Below are positions 1 through 5,949 of a stretch of DNA of 6,557 nt, piece by piece (the stretch's first letter is position 1; each line of letters starts with the position of its first letter). This stretch comes from Hyphomicrobiaceae bacterium. GTDB taxonomy: Bacteria; Pseudomonadota; Alphaproteobacteria; Rhizobiales; Hyphomicrobiaceae. Where the stretch lies: positions 1 through 6,557 of the forward strand of contig JAGRKR010000387.1 of the NCBI GenBank assembly GCA_020442225.1, read 5' to 3'. The notes beneath the pieces were generated by a model, which was not told the DNA's origin, made no database searches, and worked only from the letters and a program-made list of their open reading frames with translations. Both the position numbers and the translations under genes were made by a program.

Positions 1-809
1 TCGATCAGTCCCGTCGGATCGATACGAACCTCTGTCGCCAGAAAGGCGTCGACTGCCGACTCGATGGCTTGCCGCGCCCGCGCCAGACGCCTCGCAGCCA
101 TGGCGAGGGCAGCGGTGCCGAGGCCGGCGCCCGCCAGCGTCGGGGCAATCCGACGCAGCCGCGCGCGCTCGAACGCGGTCAGCTCGTTGCTCGGGTCCTC
201 GCTCCAGGCGATGCCCGCGGCGCCGACGCAGCGTGTCAGCTCGTCCTTGCCGACGGACAGCATCGGCCGCACGAGCATGCCCGGGCCGAATGGGGTCGCG
301 GGCGCCATGCCGGCCAGCCCGTCGAGCCCACTCCCGCGCGCCAATCGCATGAGCAGCGTCTCTGCCTGATCGTCGGCGTGGTGCGCCGTGACGAGGGCGT
401 CGATCGCCAGCTGGCGCATGGCCGTCTCGAGGAGTGCGTAGCGGGCTGCGCGGGCGCGCTCCTGCACGGCCGAGCCGACTCGGCTCTGCTGCCAGACGAG
501 CGTGCGGTGCGCGAACCCGAGCGCCCGCGCGGCGGCTTCGACCGAGAGGGCCTCGTTGCAAGACGTGGGGCGCAGGCGATGATCGACCGTCAGGACGGTG
601 ATCTCGGGGGGCGATGCCAGGCGGCGGCGCCAACGGGCAGCGAGATGCATCAGCGCCGTGCTGTCCGCGCCTCCCGATACCGCGAGACCGAGATGACGAT
701 AGCCGGCGAGGCTCGCCAGGAGCTGCTCCAGGTGGCGTCCGCACGAAGCGTCACGGTCATGCGGCCTGTCCTGCCGCCCGCCCGTCTCGCCACGACCGCC
801 GTCCGTCAA
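1..809 (-). CDS. tilS: tRNA(Ile) lysidine synthetase TilS, N-terminal part, cut by the window edge
   Basis: TilS is a cytosolic ATP-dependent enzyme that attaches lysine to C34 of the CAU-anticodon tRNA-Ile, so that it reads AUA and is charged with isoleucine. Numbering from the TTG start, the N-type ATP-pyrophosphatase P-loop SGGADS is at 45-50, VDHRLRP at 75-81, the signature AHHADDQAET at 142-151, followed by RLARGSGLDGLAGM, and the conserved EDPSN plus the Arg-rich FERARLRR near 204-220. These motifs together are diagnostic. 269 complete codons are visible; the C-terminal tRNA-binding part lies beyond base 1. The start is uncertain. The TTG at 807-809, one base after the cpoB stop, is the in-frame choice, because no in-frame ATG or GTG precedes the P-loop. 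An ATG at 758-760 with an AGGA eight bases upstream is out of frame by one. The one-base gap suggests translational coupling to cpoB. Confidence 0.93.
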   Translation of the reverse strand, partial: MTDGGRGETGGRQDRPHDRDASCGRHLEQLLASLAGYRHLGLAVSGGADSTALMHLAARWRRRLASPPEITVLTVDHRLRPTSCNEALSVEAAARALGFAHRTLVWQQSRVGSAVQERARAARYALLETAMRQLAIDALVTAHHADDQAETLLMRLARGSGLDGLAGMAPATPFGPGMLVRPMLSVGKDELTRCVGAAGIAWSEDPSNELTAFERARLRRIAPTLAGAGLGTAALAMAARRLARARQAIESAVDAFLATEVRIDPTGLI

Positions 810-810
810 G

Positions 811-1818
811 TCAGCATCCAACCTTCCGACGCTCGACGCTCGCGCGATGGCGCAGGTCCTGCGGCATCGCCGGGAATTTCCGGCCCAGCTCGTCGAAGGT
901 CGCACAGGATTCGCCCTTCTGACCGAGCCGGTGCAGCGAGATGGCCAGCTTGAGCAGACTGTCGGGCGCCTTCGGGCCAGCCGCGTAGTCCTGATAGCCC
1001 TTGAAGAATGCCCCGGCAGCCTGACGGTACTTGCCGCGGATGAAATAGGTTTCGCCCAGCCAGTACTGGGCGTTGCCGGCGAGGCGATCCTTCGGATAGC
1101 GCGAGAGGAAATCCTGGAATGCGGCCTCGGCCGCCCCATAGTCGTACTGGAGCAGGAAGTTGTAGGCCGCCTGATAGGCCTCCTGCGGGCTGCCGGTCGG
1201 CTGCACCGCCACCGGGCTCGGCTGGGGCTGCCCGTCGCCGTCGCGGATGATCCTGCCGATCGGGTCCTGTCCGCGCTTGATCTCGATGTCGCCGAATCCC
1301 TTGGGCGGCGGTCCGGCCGGCGGGGGTGCGGCAGCCTGCCGACGATCCGGGCGGACGGGCTCAAGCGCCCCGCGTCGGTCCGGCTCCGGCACGCCGCGGC
1401 CGGCCTGCATGGCGCGCATCTGCTCCGCCAGCCGCTCGATCTGGGCGGTCAGCGCCTTGATCTGGATCTCGAGCGATTCGACGCGAGCGGAATCGCCTCG
1501 CATGATCGGCTGCGAAGCCGGCCCCCGTGCGGGAGCGCCGCCGGACTTCGCGAGCGATTCGAGCGTGCCGATGACCACCTGCATGTCCACCAGCTGCTCC
1601 TCGATCTGATCGAGGCGGCGGCGCACTTGCCCGTCTCCAGCCTGCGGCTTGTCCTTGTCGGCAGTCGGCCGTCCCTGGGCGGGCTTCTTCGGGGTGGTCT
1701 GGCGCTGCTGCGCCACGACGATGGTACCGTCGCGCGTCGCCTCGGCGGCGGTCGATCCGGCCGCGACCAGAAGAGCCACGGCCAACCCTGCCCTGAGTGA
1801 ATATGTCATGGTTTTCAT
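811..1818 (-). CDS. cpoB: Cell division coordinator CpoB (YbgF family), TPR periplasmic protein
   Basis: CpoB is a periplasmic partner of TolA that coordinates peptidoglycan synthesis with outer-membrane constriction at the division site (known from E. coli). The protein has 335 residues. A Sec signal peptide spans 1-27 (hydrophobic core GLAVALLVAAG, likely cleavage after AEA). Two heptad-rich segments at about 62-91 and 111-138 match the trimerising coiled coil. A Pro-, Arg- and Gly-rich linker runs from about 142 to 210. The C-terminal TPR domain from 211 includes AYNFLLQYDYGAAEAAF, RYPKDRLAGNAQYWLGETYF and a third helical pair near 285-315. The ATG at 1816-1818 was chosen because the signal peptide starts there and a GAGG lies just upstream. 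The frame stays open to 1899, but that extension is Arg/Gly-rich and would bury the signal peptide. The linker is longer than in the E. coli protein (about 260 residues). The stop is one base from the tilS start. Confidence 0.93.
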   Translation of the reverse strand: MKTMTYSLRAGLAVALLVAAGSTAAEATRDGTIVVAQQRQTTPKKPAQGRPTADKDKPQAGDGQVRRRLDQIEEQLVDMQVVIGTLESLAKSGGAPARGPASQPIMRGDSARVESLEIQIKALTAQIERLAEQMRAMQAGRGVPEPDRRGALEPVRPDRRQAAAPPPAGPPPKGFGDIEIKRGQDPIGRIIRDGDGQPQPSPVAVQPTGSPQEAYQAAYNFLLQYDYGAAEAAFQDFLSRYPKDRLAGNAQYWLGETYFIRGKYRQAAGAFFKGYQDYAAGPKAPDSLLKLAISLHRLGQKGESCATFDELGRKFPAMPQDLRHRASVERRKVGC

Positions 1819-2030
1819 AGCCTCGCCGCGCCTCCGACGGCACCTTCGCCCGAGATGAACGCCGCCGACGACCTGCGGCGGGCCGCACGCACCTCGCACT
1901 CGCCAGCGCCGCCCCCCGATACCCGCCGGACTCCGGCCGATCGAAGCAGGCTGGACGTGTCACCCTTGCTTGCCGGTGTTCGTCTTGTCAATTGAAAGCC
2001 CCCAAAGGGAACGCGCACGTCGCTCCGGTC
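1819..2030. other. Intergenic region upstream of cpoB
   Basis: This 212-base gap separates the TPR-OmpA gene from cpoB. On the minus strand it holds an exact TTGACA (+ strand 1986-1991), but no convincing -10 box follows at 16-18 bases. It also holds a 13-base palindrome, GCCGGA-N-TCCGGC, at 1925-1937, with no T-run behind it. A small GTG-started frame (1815-2018) has no ribosome binding site and poor third-position composition, so I do not call it. Confidence 0.5.
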
Positions 2031-2951
2031 CTATCTGCGACTGAGATGCCTGCCATCGTCGGACTTCAGCCCCGGCGCCACGATCTTCGTCTCCACGCGT
2101 CGATTCTGCGAGGCGCACGCCTGCGACTGGCAGATCGCCACGGGCCGCCGCTTACCCTCGGCGCGCACGTCGATCCGCTCTGCCGCCACGCCTTCCGAGA
2201 TCAGGCGCTTGCGCACCTCCTCGGCGCGTTGCAGCGACAGCGAGTGATTGAGGTCCTCCGAGCCACGCTCGTCGGCGTGGCCGACGACGACGATCCGAAT
2301 CGAGCGGTTCTGCTGCAGCCAGCGCGCCTGCCGCGTCAGCACCACACGGGCCTTTGCGCCGAGAGCGGCATGCCCCTCGCTGAAGAACACGCGGTCCCCG
2401 ACGTTCAGCTTGAACTCCGCCATGAGCATGCGCAGCCGCTGCAGCGCCACCGCCGGCAGCGCCGGCGTCTTGCCCGGCTTGAGTCCTTCGCTCGGCATCG
2501 GCCTGCCCTGACGGGCCTGATCGAGCCGGCCGAGAATGCTTTTGGCGCGGCGTGCCTCCTCGCTGTCGGGATAGCGCTGAACGATGAGCGCGAAGATGCG
2601 CCGCGCCGCAACAATGCTGCCGCGCTCCAGCTCCGTCAGGGCATCGGCGTAAAGCTCCATCGCCTGAAGCTCGCGCGGCGACGGCCAGGTGGGACGCAGC
2701 GGCGCGGCCGTCGGCGGCATGCGGCGCTGCGGCTCGGCTTGCGCCACCCGCAGGACGGCGTGGCCCTGGCGCAGGTTCGCACCATCCAGGCGCGCGCCAT
2801 CCAAAGCGGCCGGACGCGCGAACGCCGATGCAGATGGGACGGCGGCGTGGCACGCCAACGCCAGCACAACGGCGCCGATCAAGGCCGCGACCGCCCTCAG
2901 CCGCAACTCCTTACGCACACACACCTTCAAGCGCCTACGATGCCTCGTCAT
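2031..2951 (-). CDS. Exported TPR-OmpA domain protein: Pal-like C-terminus joined to a CpoB-like TPR
   Basis: This 306-residue protein has three parts. Residues 1-43 form an N-terminal export signal (basic start, core VAALIGAVVLAL, cleavage probably after SASA at 43). An A-L-A-C at 31-34 is a poor lipobox because Ala is at -3. Residues 95-146 form a TPR-like helical pair with AARRIFALIVQRYPDS and LGRLDQAR, resembling the first CpoB TPR. Residues 183-291 form an OmpA-like peptidoglycan-binding domain: NVGD, GHADERG at 224-230, N235, LSLQRA with R242, CQSQAC at 274-279, SQNRR. About 47 of 108 positions in this domain match the Pal next door in an ungapped hand alignment. D227 and R242 sit where OmpA-like domains hold the diaminopimelate. 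A short A-x-L-x-G run at 49-63 recalls pentapeptide repeats. I infer a wall-binding periplasmic Tol-Pal accessory protein. The ATG at 2949-2951 has only a weak GAG upstream. I know no symbol for it. Confidence 0.88.
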   Translation of the reverse strand: MTRHRRRLKVCVRKELRLRAVAALIGAVVLALACHAAVPSASAFARPAALDGARLDGANLRQGHAVLRVAQAEPQRRMPPTAAPLRPTWPSPRELQAMELYADALTELERGSIVAARRIFALIVQRYPDSEEARRAKSILGRLDQARQGRPMPSEGLKPGKTPALPAVALQRLRMLMAEFKLNVGDRVFFSEGHAALGAKARVVLTRQARWLQQNRSIRIVVVGHADERGSEDLNHSLSLQRAEEVRKRLISEGVAAERIDVRAEGKRRPVAICQSQACASQNRRVETKIVAPGLKSDDGRHLSRR

Positions 2952-3148
2952 GGCTCACTCGTGGCCGAGCATTTTGTCGAAAGTTAGCTGAGGTCCCAGC
3001 GCTGCGAGACGCGGGACGGGCACCATCCGTACGCGCAGGACCATGTGTCCTGGCAGCCACAGTCAGCGCCGACCATCACAGGTTGCATGTCGTCGCCGAC
3101 GCGCCGACAGTCTCCCGCGTCGCGCCGCAGCACAGCCAGACCGGCCCG
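2952..3148. other. Intergenic region between pal and the TPR-OmpA gene
   Basis: This 197-base gap lies downstream of the pal stop. It contains a perfect 6-bp inverted repeat, CAGGAC-N5-GTCCTG, at 3036-3052. That lies inside a 34-codon minus-strand frame (2984-3088) whose product would have four cysteines. The frame has no visible Shine-Dalgarno sequence, so it is not called as a gene. No terminator-like hairpin with a T-run is present, so read-through from pal is likely. Confidence 0.45.
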
Positions 3149-3670
3149 TCAGGAGCCGACCCGCTTGTTGAGTACGGTCTGTGCCCGCCTGTTCTGGGAC
3201 CAGCAGGAGATGTCGTTGCAGACGGCCACCGGCCGCTCCTTGCCGTACGAGATCGTGCGAATGCGCGCGGGATTGATTCCCTGCGAGCCAAGGAACGCCC
3301 GTACAGTCGCCGCACGGCGGGCTCCCAGCGCGATGTTGTACTCGCGCGTGCCACGCTCGTCCGCGTGCCCCTCGATCGTGATGGTGAACTGCGGATAGCG
3401 GCGCAACCACTGCGACTGCTTGGTCAGCGTCTGGCGCGCTTCCGGCGTGAGGTCGACGCTGTCCGTGGTGAAGTAGACGATGTCACCGACGTTGACCGCG
3501 AAATCGCGCTGCGTCCCCGGCACCACCGGCCCGCCTTCGCGGCCGAACCGTCCAGGCCCGAACCGGCCGTCGGCTGCTGGGTCTTGATTCGCGCAGGCAG
3601 CGAGCCCCGCCATGGCCACGGCCACAAGCCCCAGGCGCACAAGCTTCGGCAGCATCCTCGCCCTCGCCAT
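3149..3670 (-). CDS. pal: Peptidoglycan-associated lipoprotein Pal
   Basis: Pal is an outer-membrane lipoprotein whose OmpA-like domain binds peptidoglycan non-covalently and which is captured by TolB during Tol-Pal cycling. It has 173 residues from the chosen start. The lipoprotein signal has core LVAVAMAGLAAC, with lipobox LAAC and acylated C26. Position +2 is Ala, compatible with outer-membrane sorting. A Gly/Arg linker with a GRFGP-GRFGR doublet runs from 35 to 46. The OmpA domain from about 60 includes NVGDIVYF, GHADERGTREYN at 101-112, LGARRA with R119, SYGKERP, and SQNRRA. D104 and R119 are the expected diaminopimelate contacts. Cysteines 151 and 156 (Cys-x4-Cys) could form a disulfide. 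The ATG at 3668-3670 was chosen for its AAGGA at 7 bases spacing and because the signal peptide begins there; the open frame upstream to 3784 does not look coding. A second ATG lies five codons in. Confidence 0.96.
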   Translation of the reverse strand: MARARMLPKLVRLGLVAVAMAGLAACANQDPAADGRFGPGRFGREGGPVVPGTQRDFAVNVGDIVYFTTDSVDLTPEARQTLTKQSQWLRRYPQFTITIEGHADERGTREYNIALGARRAATVRAFLGSQGINPARIRTISYGKERPVAVCNDISCWSQNRRAQTVLNKRVGS

Positions 3671-3677
3671 CACCCGA

Positions 3678-3682
3678 TCCTT
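3678..3682 (-). promoter_or_regulatory. Ribosome binding site that decides the pal start
   Basis: The minus strand reads AAGGA here, seven bases before the ATG at 3668-3670. It lies next to an A-run. It supports the 173-residue Pal over the longer open frame that extends to 3784, which has no comparable signal. Confidence 0.6.
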
Positions 3683-3816
3683 TTTTCCCTCACAGCCCAG
3701 CGCGACACTCGCGCTCTTCGGGCCATCTCTGCACCGGCCGCACGCGGCGACACGGCTGATGGTAGCCTTCACGTCACTAGACACAGGCTCGGTCGAAATT
3801 AAGACCGCAGCCCGTC

Positions 3817-3853
3817 AAAATCTGACTTTAGTGTGCGGATTTCAAGAAAATCC
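3817..3853 (-). promoter_or_regulatory. Possible pal promoter with an overlapping palindrome
   Basis: On the minus strand a TTGAAA (3840-3845) is followed after 17 bases by GATTTT (3817-3822). The -35 matches five of six consensus positions, but the -10 matches only three of six. The -35 lies within a perfect inverted repeat GGATTT-N5-AAATCC (3837-3853), which could be an operator or chance. The block is A+T-rich against a GC-rich background. It lies about 150 bases upstream of the pal start, leaving a long leader. Prediction only. Confidence 0.28.
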
Positions 3854-4104
3854 TGAGCGTAATCCCAAGGAAAGCCGCGCCTTACGGGGTCGCTTGGCGG
3901 CTCGTCTTGGCCGGCGCTTCCCGGAGCTTGCTCCCTCCGGCATATCGCTCCTGGCCGTCAGGCGGCGTCAGACCAGTCATCGACTTCGGCGGCGGCTCGA
4001 CACTCGAAGCGTGCGCCAAAGCGATGCCCCTCAACCCGCCCGTCCCGAGGGCCGTCATGGGGCCGTTACGCGCGCTCTCACCCATAGAGGTGGGCTAGAA
4101 CGCC

Positions 4105-4148
4105 CGGAGGCCGCTCCGCATGGTCATCAACCAGCTGAACGGCCTCCG
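4105..4148. repeat. 9-bp inverted repeat (hairpin) downstream of the small lipoprotein gene
   Basis: CGGAGGCCG at 4105-4113 and its exact reverse complement CGGCCTCCG at 4140-4148 enclose a 26-base loop. The loop itself contains TGGT-N5-ACCA (4121-4133). Nine perfect pairs make a stable stem in RNA from either strand. There is no T-run after it on the minus strand, so it is not a classical intrinsic terminator. It may protect a 3' end or belong to a structured RNA. Confidence 0.5.
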
Positions 4149-4157
4149 AAGAAACTC

Positions 4158-4202
4158 AAGTACTTCCGGCGAAGGTATCACCAAATACCGAAATCGGTAC
4201 TT
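4158..4202. repeat. Nested, mutually exclusive inverted repeats at the end of the small lipoprotein gene
   Basis: Three pairings overlap here. AAGTAC at 4158-4163 pairs with GTACTT at 4197-4202, which covers part of the lipoprotein stop codon. GGTAT at 4174-4178 pairs with ATACC at 4185-4189. The 14-base palindrome TACCGA-AA-TCGGTA lies at 4186-4199. The second and third pairings share bases, so only one can form at a time. The block is relatively A+T-rich. It may be a 3' mRNA structure; no function is shown by the sequence. Confidence 0.4.
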
Positions 4203-4338
4203 AGCGAGCAACCTTCTCAACGGCCGGGACGTCGGCGCCGAGCTTCATCGGCTCGACGGGAACCTCACGACGGCAGGCGCCGAGCGCAACAGCCGCGCCG
4301 ATCAGCGTCACGAGGACGATGGCCTTCTTACCCTGCAT
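4201..4338 (-). CDS. Very small lipoprotein (45 residues) between tolB and pal
   Basis: The product is a 45-residue prolipoprotein. It starts with a basic MQGKK, has a hydrophobic core AIVLVTLIGAAVALGA and the lipobox LGAC, with Cys22 as the acylated residue. The mature peptide has 24 residues, is charged, contains the segment EPMKLGAD and ends in KVAR. Position +2 is Arg, not Asp, so outer-membrane delivery is expected by the E. coli rule. The ATG at 4336-4338 is preceded by a strong AGGAG at 8 bases spacing, and about 80% of codons end in G or C, as in genes here. The mature part is too short for an enzyme; a structural or regulatory role at the envelope, perhaps tied to Tol-Pal, is inferred only from position. 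I do not recognise the family. The competing frame on the other strand (4120-4377) lacks such features. Confidence 0.8.
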   Translation of the reverse strand: MQGKKAIVLVTLIGAAVALGACRREVPVEPMKLGADVPAVEKVAR

Positions 4339-4584
4339 GGTCTTCTCTCCTATGCGTTCTGCGGCATTCGCCGTTAATGGGATTACCTACGCTGGCATTC
4401 GAGATCAAGGAAGAGCGCACGCCGGGCCACAGTTTTCGGCCCCGGTGGTGCTGGAATGCCACGAAGATTCCCCCCTGGAAACGCGGCACTAACGCCGTCC
4501 AATGAACGCGGATCGGCTGCGCCATGACTCCCCGATTCCCGGTCGTCAGGCAACCTCCTGATTGAGCGGCAAGTTGGTCAACAA
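4339..4584. other. Intergenic region between tolB and the small lipoprotein gene
   Basis: This 246-base gap contains no credible additional gene. On the minus strand it carries a GC-rich hairpin with an A-rich loop: CCGGGCC at 4422-4428 pairs with GGCCCCGG at 4438-4445, with one bulged C. There is no T-run after it. A very weak TTGATC/TAATCC pair (4403-4408 and 4380-4385, 17 bases apart) lies about 40-70 bases before the lipoprotein ATG. The gap and the strong ribosome binding site downstream leave room for a separate promoter for the small lipoprotein. Confidence 0.4.
4347..4351 (-). promoter_or_regulatory. Strong ribosome binding site of the small lipoprotein gene
   Basis: The minus strand reads AGGAG here, eight bases before the ATG at 4336-4338. 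This is the best Shine-Dalgarno match near any start in the window and is the main reason, with the lipobox, for calling so short a frame a gene. Confidence 0.7.
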
Positions 4585-5949
4585 TCACTTAACGCGCGGT
4601 GACCACGCTGGATCCGACGCGAACGAGGGCGAAGGGACCGCTCTCTCGTTGTAGCCAGTGAGGTCGACCGTGTAGAGCCGGGGGCCACCGTTCGGGCCGG
4701 GCTTGTCGCGGAAGAACATGAGCACGCGGCCGTTCGGGGCCCACGTCGGACCCTCGTTGTGATAGCCCTCGGTGAGGACCCGCTCGCCCGTGCCGTCCGG
4801 GCGCATGACGCCGATCAGGAAGCGACCACCCCATTGCTTGGTGAAGGCGATGAGATCGCCGCGCGGCGACCAGACGGGCGTCGAGTACTTGCCCTCGCCG
4901 GAGCTGATTCGCCGCTGATTGGACCCGTCGGCGTTCATCACGAAGAGCTGCTGGGAGCCGTTGCGATCGGATTCGAACACGATCTGGCGGCCGTCCGGCG
5001 AATAGCAGGCGCCGGTATCGATGCCGCGCGTATGGGTCAGCCGCCGCGTCTGGCGGGAGCGCAGATCCATTTCGTAGATGCTGGTATCGCCGCTCGACTG
5101 CAGGCTCATGATGATTCTCTGCCCGTCGGGCGAGAACCGCGGGGCGAACGTCATGCCGGGAAAATCCCCGACGACCTGGCGCTGGCCCGTCTCAATGTTC
5201 ATCTGGTAGACGCGCGGCTGCTCGCCCGCGTACGACATGTAGGTGATGACCTGCGACGACGGGCTGAAGCGCGGCGTCAGCACGAGATCCCGGCCGCGGC
5301 TGAGCAGGCGGAAGTTGTGGCCGTCCTGATCCATGATCGCCAGCCGCTTCACGCGCCGGTTCTTGGGGCCGGTCTCGTCGATGAACACGATCCGCGTGTC
5401 GAAATAGCCGGTCTCGCCGGTCATCCGCTCATAGATCGCGTCGGCGATGATGTGGCCGAGCCGCCGCCAGTTCTGCGGATCGGTGGAAAACTGCTGCCCC
5501 GCAAGCTGGCGGCCGGTCGAGACGTCCCAGAGTCGGAACTCGGCGCGCACGCGTCCGCCCTGATTGACCACGCGCCCGACGACGAGACCTTGCGCCTTGA
5601 GCACTTGCCATTCCGGAAAGCGGGGTGGCGCGTTGACGTCGCGGATCTTCTCGATGAACGAGGCGGGATCGAGCGGCTTGAAGAGGCCGGAGCGCTCGAG
5701 ATCGGCGGAGATCACGCCGGTGACCGCCCGCGCCAGTTGCGGATCGCCGCTGAGGAAATCGGGTATTGCGATGGAGATCGGCTCGAGATTGCCTTCGGTG
5801 ATGCGAATGCGCGGCCGCTCGCGCTGTTGCGCCTCCGCGACCGGCGCCCAAACCAGGGCGAGCAGTCCGAGCAGAAGCACGAGCGCGCACCGAATCCGGC
5901 GGACCAGCCGCGGGGTGATGAGGGAGCTATCGATCCGCCGAAGTTTCAT
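4585..5949 (-). CDS. tolB: Tol-Pal system periplasmic protein TolB
   Basis: TolB is the periplasmic beta-propeller that binds Pal at the outer membrane and is pulled off it by TolA, driving outer-membrane constriction in division. The protein has 454 residues. The signal peptide is 1-40, with basic RLVRRIR, core [14 protein letters not shown] and likely cleavage after VAEA. The N-terminal domain follows from about 47, with [19 protein letters not shown], which in the family includes the TolA-binding segment. From about 220 there are six PD40/WD40-like blades marked by [66 protein letters not shown] and DPAWSPRVK. The length fits rhizobial TolB. The ATG at 5947-5949 has only a modest GGACG-type Shine-Dalgarno, but it begins the signal peptide. 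tolB follows tolA by 86 bases. Confidence 0.97.
   Translation of the reverse strand: MKLRRIDSSLITPRLVRRIRCALVLLLGLLALVWAPVAEAQQRERPRIRITEGNLEPISIAIPDFLSGDPQLARAVTGVISADLERSGLFKPLDPASFIEKIRDVNAPPRFPEWQVLKAQGLVVGRVVNQGGRVRAEFRLWDVSTGRQLAGQQFSTDPQNWRRLGHIIADAIYERMTGETGYFDTRIVFIDETGPKNRRVKRLAIMDQDGHNFRLLSRGRDLVLTPRFSPSSQVITYMSYAGEQPRVYQMNIETGQRQVVGDFPGMTFAPRFSPDGQRIIMSLQSSGDTSIYEMDLRSRQTRRLTHTRGIDTGACYSPDGRQIVFESDRNGSQQLFVMNADGSNQRRISSGEGKYSTPVWSPRGDLIAFTKQWGGRFLIGVMRPDGTGERVLTEGYHNEGPTWAPNGRVLMFFRDKPGPNGGPRLYTVDLTGYNERAVPSPSFASDPAWSPRVK

Larger units (their letters stand above)
3671..4200. other. 530-base non-coding stretch between the small lipoprotein gene and pal
   Basis: No credible protein gene is seen here on either strand. 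The part next to pal (about 3786-3866) is clearly richer in A+T than its surroundings and carries a 17-base palindrome and a weak promoter-like pair. The middle (about 3880-4090) is GC-rich, with several small hairpins such as CCGGAG-N8-CTCCGG at 3921-3940. The part next to the lipoprotein gene holds stacked inverted repeats (4105-4202). A 67-codon minus-strand frame (3882-4085) lacks a ribosome binding site. The gap is large for a tol-pal operon, so it probably holds the pal promoter and leader, a processed 3' UTR, or a small RNA. Nothing here matches an RNA family I can name. Confidence 0.55.

Noticed and set aside
69..1800. Long plus-strand frames opposite tilS and cpoB
   Set aside because: They are antisense shadows of genes with diagnostic motifs on the minus strand; the products are Arg- and Ala-rich low-complexity sequence.
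1986..1991. Exact TTGACA on the minus strand as a cpoB promoter
   Set aside because: No acceptable -10 element follows at 16-18 bases; a single hexamer is weak evidence.
1815..2018. 67-codon GTG-started frame upstream of cpoB
   Set aside because: There is no ribosome binding site, the composition is Arg/Gly/Ala-rich, and third-position GC is poor in its first half.
1992..3802. Plus-strand frames opposite the TPR-OmpA gene and pal
   Set aside because: The minus strand carries signal peptides and OmpA motifs; the plus-strand products show no domain.
3882..4085. 67-codon minus-strand frame between the small lipoprotein gene and pal
   Set aside because: There is no Shine-Dalgarno sequence, no signal peptide and no recognisable motif; high third-position GC is expected by chance here.
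4120..4377. 85-codon plus-strand frame antisense to the small lipoprotein gene, preceded by a GGAGG
   Set aside because: The GGAGG belongs to the 9-bp inverted repeat, the product shows no motif, and the minus strand has a full lipoprotein signal plus a ribosome binding site.
4380..4408. TTGATC/TAATCC pair as a promoter for the small lipoprotein
   Set aside because: The -10 matches only two of six consensus positions; noted in the gap description but not called.
4422..4445. GC-rich hairpin with an A-rich loop as a tolB terminator
   Set aside because: No T-run follows the stem on the minus strand, and genes of the same pathway continue downstream.
4328..4588. 86-codon minus-strand frame spanning the tolB-lipoprotein gap
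   Set aside because: It starts at the very end of tolB, runs over the lipoprotein start in another frame, and has no domain or signal peptide.
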